Shown here piece by piece: positions 56,701 through 64,000 of a DNA stretch of 64,000 nucleotides. The translations under genes were made by a program, and so were the position numbers. Below the pieces are notes generated by a model. That model ran no database searches and was not told the DNA's origin. It saw only the letters and a list, made by a program, of their open reading frames with translations. The stretch's first letter is position 1; every line of letters starts with the position of its first letter. Origin of the DNA: Diplosphaera chodatii (Eukaryota; Chlorophyta; Trebouxiophyceae; Prasiolales; Stichococcaceae); assembly GCA_032358165.1 (NCBI GenBank), contig JAALGY010000032.1:3782001-3846000 (forward strand), in the 5' to 3' direction.

Positions 56701-59700
56701 TGGCCAGCCGCTGCGCCGCTGCTGCCGCCGCCAGGTGCAGCCGGGTCAAGAAATGCGCCGCCGCAGCCCGCCTGTCAATGAAAGCTAGGATGGTTTGCAG
56801 GCTATCGACTGAAATGAGCATCTGACTTCAGTGATGCGAGTCAGGGTACACGACCATGGCAAGCACTGACGCCAGAGCGAGCTTGCAGCCTGTGCAGATA
56901 GGTCGCAAGCTCTGTGCAATGCGAAATGCAGAGATGAGGTGTGATGGTCATCCGTGTGTGTCGGGCGCCTGCAGTTCGACGTCCCTCACCATTTGTTGCG
57001 CAGCGAGCGGGATGTCCAGCGGAATGCCAGCAGCACTGCCTGCCGCATCAGCGCCAGCTCAGCAATGCCTGTACGCAGCAAGGCAGCAGTGGTGCGCATG
57101 AGTTAGGTGTCAAGGATCCGGGTCTGTTGGCACAACTGCCCAGCACCACAGCGTGAGGAGACAAGGCGCTGTGCAGAGGGATACTTAAGGCCAGCCTCAA
57201 GGAAGTCGAGCGTGATGCAGCTGGGAAACAAAGCCAGCCTGGACACCACCGCTCACAGCAAGGCCACCACAAGGTCTTGCACATGTTGCACACTTCCGCG
57301 TGCTCAGCACCATCCTGGGATGGTAGCCAAGTGTGTGCACCTGGCAATGACGACGTCCGGACGTTGCTGCTGATGAGCTGCAGCACATCCACTTGCAACA
57401 GCTCCTGTCGGCTGCTGAGTGCGGCGCTCAGCAGCACAAAAGGCACCTGCACCACTGCACCGCCGCTGCTGTTGCCATCGGTGATGCGGGGGTCTGCCCC
57501 TGATGGACTGGCCGCAGCATCAGACACACTCCGGGCTGCTGTGCTGTCGCCGGCAGCTGGCAGGTTGCCATCGTTTGCAGCATCGTGGCTGGCACTGGTG
57601 GCGTCCGCATGACTGCCGGCGTCTGCGGCGGCAGCTGTGGCGGGAGTGCTGCTCACCACATCGTCCAAGTCGTCAATCAGGCCCTGGGAACGTGCAGCAC
57701 GTAGGACCGCCAACACAGCCGCTGGCTGCACACAGGCGAACATGCATTCTGGCACCTCTCCAACCACTGCAGGATGGCGTTGGGCCGGCAATAGCCTGTC
57801 ATGCTGTCCGAGATGATCAGCGTGCCAGTGCTCAGGCCAGGCTACCCAGCCTGCACGACGACTGGTTGTTCACATCGCGCATATTTTGCTGCGACAGAGC
57901 TTGATGGCGCCTTGGCAGCAAATCAGCGGCACCTGGCACGGTTGAAGCTGCAACAGCTCCCGCAGCAGCAGCGGCAGGCTTCCTGGATCCATGCGCAGTG
58001 CAGCGGGGAGGGCGTACACCGATGCATTAGCGCGCAGCTGGCTGGCAGCAGTCCCCTCTTCAGCAGCTGCTGTTGCGGCCACTGCGCTGCTGAGTTGTGA
58101 GGTGCCGCACAGCACGGACAGCAGCGGCGGGTGCCAGTGTGCGCGCCAAGCCGTGAGGCTGCCACCGTCATCCTCTGCAAAGATGACAAACATTGTCTTC
58201 GTGAGCTGTCGGCTCCTGCGGCTGCTCCTCACACTGCGTGACTAGAAGCCAGCAAAGTACCGCCTGAGATAGAAGACGGCAATGTCAATCGGTAACACTG
58301 CAGCGTTGGGCCACGAGGCCACATGCGTGTTCCTCACATCACTGCTTGTTATGTGCACTAGGAAGCGAGTCTCTGGTGTTGGAGCAGCTCTACCGTCTGC
58401 AGGTGCTCCGCACTCCTCCTGCAGCTGCGACAGCAGCGCAGCCCACAGCGAGGCGGCCGCGCTGCAGGCGGCCGGGCTGCGCATTGCGGCCAGCGCCTGC
58501 TGGAGCAGGTCCGTCTGCAGCCGCAGCAGCGGCCCGGCGCCCAATTGGGGCACCAGAGCCGCCAGCGGCGCAAACCTGCCCTTCCGGTCAGAGTCTGCGA
58601 AATGCACTTGCCGGTTATCGCTGCATCTGCCGACACCAGCAGAACAAAACTCTGGAGGTGACAAACGTGGCAATTTTGTCGAGGCAGCAAATCCGTGGGG
58701 ACACCACTCAATTGCTGTGTCATGCGAGGGTGGAACCCTAGCGCACCCATGTTAAGCAGGTCCCGGGCAACGCCCTCCAGCAGCGCTGCGCCGTTGCCGC
58801 CTGCCGCTCCCCCGTTCGCTGTGCCCAGCTGCTGCAGCTGCACCACCGACACCAGCGTGTCGAAGGCCCGGCCCGCCAGCCGAGCTGCAGGCGTCACGGG
58901 GCTCTGCACAGGACAGCGTCACCATGCGTGACATGTCAGGACCCAGCCCTGTGGCATGCTTGGCGGCAGGCAAGGTACCGCTGCGGCAGCTGAACCTGCC
59001 CCATGGCATTGCGACCCCTGGTGATCATATGCTCCTTCGCTCCCCCGTTGGGTGCAGTGCTGTGCCCTGTCCTGCTGCACTGCTGCGTTCCCCTCAGTTC
59101 TGTTTGACATACACAGATGGGCTGCCAAGTCTAGGATTTCATAGGTGTCACACACCCCTGGACAGCAGCCACTTCCTCTGGTTTTTGAGGGCGCAACTAC
59201 ATTGCAGAGCCCAAGGTTGATTGATTTCCAACCTCAAGGCTGCATGTCCAGCACAGTTTGCGAGGGCCCACCTCCCAGTTGGCAAGCAGCGTGTGCAGTG
59301 TGCGGCGGATGAGGGGCTCGGGCAGCCGCGGCGGCTGCAGCGCAGCCGCTGCACGGCCGGCGCCAGCATCTGGCGGCGCAGGCTCGGCTGCCGGGTGGGC
59401 CCTGATGCCGTTGGGTGCGCTGTCGCTGCCTGCTACGCTGCTGGCCCGAACATGCTCCGACACGTCCAGGTCTGCCAGTCCCCAGGAAAGGTCTGCAGGT
59501 GTACGCGTGACAGGGGTGTGTCCCTCGGATGTCTGAAAGCACTGAACACAGGCACCAAAGCAGTCGGTCCAGAGGAGTACCCCCTCGTGCTGCGACCCGC
59601 ACTACAGCATTGACAGTCAATAGGTCGATCGTGCAGAGAGGAATTACTGCTACAGGCTGTGCTGAGCAACCGTCACCTGCTGCTGGGTCTGCTGCATCCC

Positions 59701-62700
59701 CGGCAGCTGCTGATGGCTGACGAACCTCTGCCACCAGCGGCATTGCCTGCGTTGAGGGCTGCCAAGCTCGGCGATCGGCAAGGAGGAAGCACTACATGTC
59801 TGATAATTGCGGCTGGATCGCTACCAGTGCAGCAGACTCAGCAGCTGAGCCAGGGTCCTGCTGGTTGAACCAAGGAATGCGCAGAGCCAGAAGCCAGGGC
59901 GGGTGTCTTCATGCCAGGGGGCGCTGCTTGCTGCACATGTTGACCACTCATACAGTCATGCAAACCAAGCACATGCAGCTGCTGCACTAACCTTCAGGAG
60001 CTCCTCGACCTTCTCGAGTGCTGCTGCCACCGCGGCCATCGCATACACCCTGTGGTGTGCGTCTGGCGGCGCGGCAGCAGCGTCCAGCGCCGCCGCCAAC
60101 GCACCATTGACGAGGAACGTCCAGCTAGCGTCAGCCGTGGCCGCTGGCTGTTCTGCTGCAGCTGCTGGCGGTTGCACTGCGGCGGCTGCTGCGCTGGCCG
60201 TGCGCAGTGTCAGATCAGTGCACAGTCCCTCGGCAGGCAGGCTGGACAGCACCCCTGCATGGACAATTGCGGTGTCACTGGCGAAATTCAACCAGCATGT
60301 GAGCGCCTCAGATAGAGAACACTCTCACGGGGCTTTGAGGAAACATGTGCAGGTGCGATTTTGCATTCCACAAACACGTTAATGGCATCTGGGGAGTATG
60401 CTTGCACACGTGCACGACCGGCAACACGCGCCATGCATTGAGCAGTCCACCTGAACTGATCCTGCATGTCCAGTCAGCGGACCTTTCACTGCTGAGATGC
60501 GTGCGATGGGGGCCAGGCCTGCGAGCTCAGCGGCCAGGCTGGTGCCGCGAGCCTCTAGCGCCACCGCGACAATGCTGGCCTCTGCCCGCCGCCCACCTGC
60601 GCCGACGCGGTGCCTGCCATACGGAAACAGCACTGATTTGATGCCCTTCCTCAAAAGAGCAGACGCTGCCCGTGTGGGTCAGGTACCTGTATACAGAGGT
60701 GTGCAATGTACCCTGCTGCTTGCTAGCATCAACAGTGGCATGATGACATCACTAGATGCTGGCAACGGAGGTCACCACTGCACAGTGTCATGTGGCATGT
60801 CGGGGAAGAGGCCCTGTGCCAGCTCGGAGGCAACCATGCGAGGCGGCACATCCGGCAAGGCTGCTGCGGCTGCGAGCACCACGGCGGCGCTGCCCAGCAC
60901 GTCTCTTGGCGCCGCTGGCGCCTGCAAATACAGGTAAGCAGTGCCTTCTGACATCTTGAGGTTTTGTAGGGTTTGGGATAGTCATTTTACCATGAGCGCG
61001 GTATGACTGACGCCATGCAAGCGAAAGTGGCGGTCACTTGCCGATGCACATGACATCAGAAAGAGCATGTCACTTTGGTTTTGTTGGGGTGCTGCCCCGA
61101 TCGTTCATGCTGACTGGCAGTGACCAAACGGACTTGGCTGCCTGCTGGACCATTGATAGCGCCCACCGCACCTTCAGCAGGGCAAGCACAGCTTCTGCCG
61201 CCTCAGCAATGGCCGCTTGCCCTTCCGCACTGGCTGACAGCCCTGCGCCTTCCCGCTGCATATGCGGAGCAACCCAGCGTCAAGACTGTACTCGTGCAGA
61301 GAGACCTGAGGGTCACAGCTCGACACTGAGGACCCCCTGGATGCAGCATACAGGACGCAGCCTCTCGCGTGTCTCAGCCATGCTGCACGGCACAGTCAGC
61401 ACTGCAGCTGCAGTTGCAGACCCACACAAGTTGAACGTTTCAGTGCAATATAATATGGCTACTACAACCGCAGAAAGCAGGCACAACCCACCTGCACAAG
61501 AACGTACAGCGCTGCGACTGCGTCCTGGCTCTCGTCGCACAGCGCCGCCGGCAGCGGCCGCCCCGGTGTGGCCATGACGCCGGCGGCGCCAGCGACGCTC
61601 GCGGCGAGGCCCCGCAGCAGCGGGCACGCCAGCTCACTGTGCGCATGAGAGCAGGTCTGCACAGCTCAGCACGGCTGCCGCCGCCCGACGCTACCCATCA
61701 GAGCAATTCAGCAGCATGCAAGGTCACATGGGCGCCCCAATTCATGGCCGTGGTCCCGAAGATGACACACAATGGCTGAGAAGTACGAAACATGGCCTCC
61801 AAGAAGCCCTGCCAGACCGCAGAGCACTTTGCCCTGCGCCTGTGATATGACTTTGCATGCGCATGTGCCTGATGTGCTCCTGCAGCGGGCGCCACTCGAG
61901 CAGGCTGGGCGCCACCTCTGCGAGCGGCAGCTGCTGCCCGCCGGCGAGGCCGTCCCCGGCTGCAGCCCGGCCAGCCGCCAGCACCGCGCGCACCTGCACC
62001 AGCGTGTGGGATGGGGTCTGTACACGACCAGGGGTGCCGGACTGGTGCAGACTACACCCCAATGGATGCGTCCGATTGCATTAAGGTACCTGAATAACAT
62101 GCCTCCACACCTGGCTGGCGATGGCCCTGCAGGCTGCCAGCAGCCACTGCCGTGGCAGGCACCCAAGCTGTGCAAGCAGCCTCCGGTGACACGGCCTCGA
62201 GTTGCCCTGTGCCAGCACAGTAGTGTGAACACACATCTGATGCAACATACGTTGCCACATTGTGCCACAAAACTCCAGATCCTCCGACGAGCCACTGTGC
62301 AAGTGCACAGCAAAGTGGACCAAGTCGTGCCGTGCGACTGCTGACACTACGGTTGCTTCGGTCTGAGCATACTGTACCTGAAAGAGCAGCAGCACTGCAA
62401 GCTGAATGGCGTGCAACAGGCACTGCTCATGGACGCTGCCGCCGTCGCCGGCATCGCCATCCTCATCAGCGCTGCCCCTGCCTGCATCACTGGGGCCTGT
62501 TGAGGCAGCCGCCAGCAGTGGTGCGAGAAGACCCTGCAAACCGTCCCCAAATGCTCTCCCATACTCTGTGCATAAGGCATGATGGCATGAGGTCGGATCG
62601 ATAAGAGTCAGGCCTGAGGCAGATCAGTTCCACCATCGCGTCGCAGGCTTGCACCTTTGTCGCGTCCAACTGCAGCCGCATGGACCGCAGCGCCAGGAAC

Positions 62701-62970
62701 GCCGTGAGTCGCACATGGTGTTGCCTCAGCTGCTGCGATGCGCTGCCTAGGACTTCTGCAGCATCAGTTACCTGCAACAGGGTCCAGGTCACAGACTTCA
62801 CGCAGAGTGTGAGACATCTCCTATGCATGCCCCTTCGCGTCGGAACCTGCAACAGCATGCGACTTCCTTGGCAACATGACGCACACCTGCTGCAGGTACA
62901 TAGGTGCAAACATGATGCCGCTGTCCCCCCAGCGTCCCACATGCTGCTGCTTCTGCAGCCTGGACGCCAT
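47751..62970 (-). CDS. THADA: THADA homologue (tRNA 2'-O-methyltransferase regulator), complete
   Basis: 44 phase-consistent exons, about 2,303 residues. Minus, 5' to 3': 62970-62887, 62771-62655, 62533-62378, 62206-62111, 61993-61896, 61636-61492, 61255-61172, 60921-60776, 60613-60483, 60254-59992, 59857-59825, 59758-59677, 59492-59272, 58903-58747, 58594-58394, 58174-57933, 57755-57341, 57039-56990, 56821-56611, 56365-56229, 56003-55940, 55758-55661, 55399-55097, 54999-54891, 54668-54540, 54308-54215, 54096-53981, 53827-53704, 53518-53341, 53052-52899, 52679-52564, 52437-52223, 52059-51828, 51528-51425, 51161-51039, 50777-50683, 50537-50406, 50245-50131, 49960-49614, 49484-49366, 49192-48937, 48690-48467, 48325-48153, 47973-47751. 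THADA hallmarks run in order: FMRWLTGVIAASLHP, LTDSWERLREAAAAALLRLP, LALLLRKYVLGLGW, ASWLTMKEVALLTG, ALKHNGAIQKAQAGFHALC, NIIRRSAGGPFAVTAILLAE, QQWEVRNAAHLAFAA, HPSLLPVLTLLSRL, MEDEDDE, FGREADNQH. It is an alpha-solenoid that partners an FTSJ1/Trm7-type enzyme in methylating the tRNA anticodon loop (position 32). The N-terminal third is least certain. One intron (after 56229) uses GC (CAG|GCAAGT). Confidence 0.93.
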
Positions 62971-63442
62971 GGATACTGAAGGGGCTGCCGCGGGACACAG
63001 TGCCGATCACCACATGGCAACGCCAGCCGCCGCTTGATCAACTGGCCAGCGGGTGATCAGCTTGCAGTCGCCGTGACACATGCATGATCTCAAGTACGAT
63101 GAGGGTGATGACCCATCCGGCAATAACGTCAACGTTGCCGGTGTGCATGTCATGTCAGCATGCCCATCATGCACAGCATTCTGCAGGCAAAGCCAGCCTG
63201 ATGGATGTGATCCTCAGCTACCCTACTTCTATACGGGTACGTAACCACGCTGCAGCTGCGAGTCAACAACGCAAACTGCATGAAGCACCGCGATCACAGC
63301 CCATGGCTGGCATGTACCTGTTCCGAAACCAACACCCTACGAGTGCAGGTTGCCACGATGCCGCAACTGCACCAAAACAGCTTTTGCATCAGCAAATCGT
63401 AGCTCAAACGCTGTAATTACATCCACTGGGTTCATTGCCGCC
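62971..63442. promoter_or_regulatory. Divergent promoter region, THADA (-) and membrane protein (+)
   Basis: These 472 bases lie between two outward-pointing start codons. No specific element could be assigned. Confidence 0.4.
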
Positions 63443-64000
63443 ATGCCACTGGGAGAGCAAGAGGGTCTCCTGATTGGCGCAGGCATCTCGCTGTCGCTGG
63501 CAACCACCTACTTCTACCGGCAGAGGCAGACATTGCCGTTCAAGGTGTGACTGCAAATCGGTACTGCTCACAGCATGCGCCTTGTTCTCAACCGTCAGCA
63601 CCGTGATCGAGCACAGCTGAAGCTGGCGTCATGCGACATGTCGCGTGCATGTCACACACAACCTCAGTCACCATCTTCTCGGCCGCACTGCGCAGTGGGC
63701 ACACTTCCTGGCGTGGCCTGTCCTCGGCACGGGCATCCTTCTCGCGCTGTCGCCGAGTCACGACCAGATGGCAGACACACTGCGCAACAGCGGCTTGGCA
63801 GGTGCAGAGCATGTTCCTGTGATAGCACAGTGCATCACGTTTCCTCCGCCACCTGCGACCAGCTGGCTGGCGGAGCACCAGTCTCACTACTGTTGTGTAC
63901 GGGAGCGCAGATGACAGCCAGCAGTCAGCGGCACAGGTTGCAGCCCAGCAGCAGATGGCAGCAATCCGGCAAAAAGCTGCAGAAAGCAAACCTTTCAAGC
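63443..64000 (+). CDS. Membrane-anchored protein, 5' part, unknown
   Basis: Exons 63443-63544, 63768-63801 and 63911 to the window edge join in phase (0, then 1). The ATG sits in a GCCGCC-ATG context. Residues 8-24 (GLLIGAGISLSLATTYFYRQ) form one membrane helix followed by positive RQRQ, giving a cytosol-facing tail. The tail reads MADTLRNSGLADDSQQSAAQ, then a Gln/Ala/Lys amphipathic helix. Layout recalls small single-pass ER or outer-membrane adaptors with a helical tail, but no family is recognised and the gene continues beyond the window. The short middle exon is supported only by phase and open frame. Confidence 0.5.

Noticed and set aside
1..64000. Bacterial defence system, prophage, CRISPR or biosynthetic cluster
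   Set aside because: The sequence is intron-rich nuclear eukaryotic DNA. No operon structure, direct-repeat array, integrase or transposase was found.

Overview
This is nuclear DNA of a eukaryote, almost certainly a green alga. Trebouxiophyceae is the best guess from gene content and style: GC-rich, dense in short introns, with GTGxGx donors and CTGCAG/TGCAG acceptors. Protein families match land-plant or green-lineage versions (FYVE-SYLF, plant-type THADA N-terminus, HPP, plant-type prolyl 4-hydroxylase with ShKT). No rRNA, tRNA, transposon, CRISPR or bacterial operon was seen. Nearly every reading frame over 60 codons is a shadow. I rebuilt the genes exon by exon by matching splice phase and protein family. 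Gene spans run from start to stop codon, with exons listed in the evidence. All structures lack RNA support.

Layout. 1-346: 5' end of a glutathione S-transferase gene (GST1, -). 708-2552: secreted Cys-rich Mid1/FAM155-like protein (+). 3071-6956: about 823-codon Ala/Pro/Gly-rich basic protein with coiled-coil tail (-). 7268-7954: weak unknown gene (-). 9273-11764: HPP-family membrane protein (-). 12262-16843: S9 prolyl-oligopeptidase-family peptidase (-). 17887-20801: prolyl 4-hydroxylase with ShKT domain (+). 21135-22177: RMI2-like OB-fold protein (+). 22207-25073: PGAP3/PER1 GPI-lipid remodelling protein (+). 25533-27069: small secreted protein with duplicated exons (-). 27972-33262: RING + FYVE + SYLF protein (-). 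33982-34896: prefoldin subunit 5 (+). 35344-44906: tandem cluster of four GST genes (all -). 45404-46936: possible second small secreted protein (+). 47751-62970: complete 44-exon THADA homologue of about 2,303 codons (-). 63443-64000: 5' end of a membrane-anchored protein gene (+).

Functional picture. This is a normal housekeeping neighbourhood, not a co-regulated system. P4H and PGAP3 act in the ER/secretory pathway, the RING-FYVE-SYLF protein probably on endosomal or autophagic membranes, THADA in tRNA 2'-O-methylation, RMI2 in genome stability and PFD5 in protein folding. The GST array, with an extra copy at the other window edge, is the only gene-family expansion.

Most notable: (i) the RING-FYVE-SYLF fusion, whose gene carries two independent tandem duplications of exon end plus donor site; (ii) five introns that keep frame only if a GC-AG donor is used; (iii) a secreted protein grown by phase-1 exon duplication; (iv) an algal Mid1/FAM155-type Cys-rich secreted protein.
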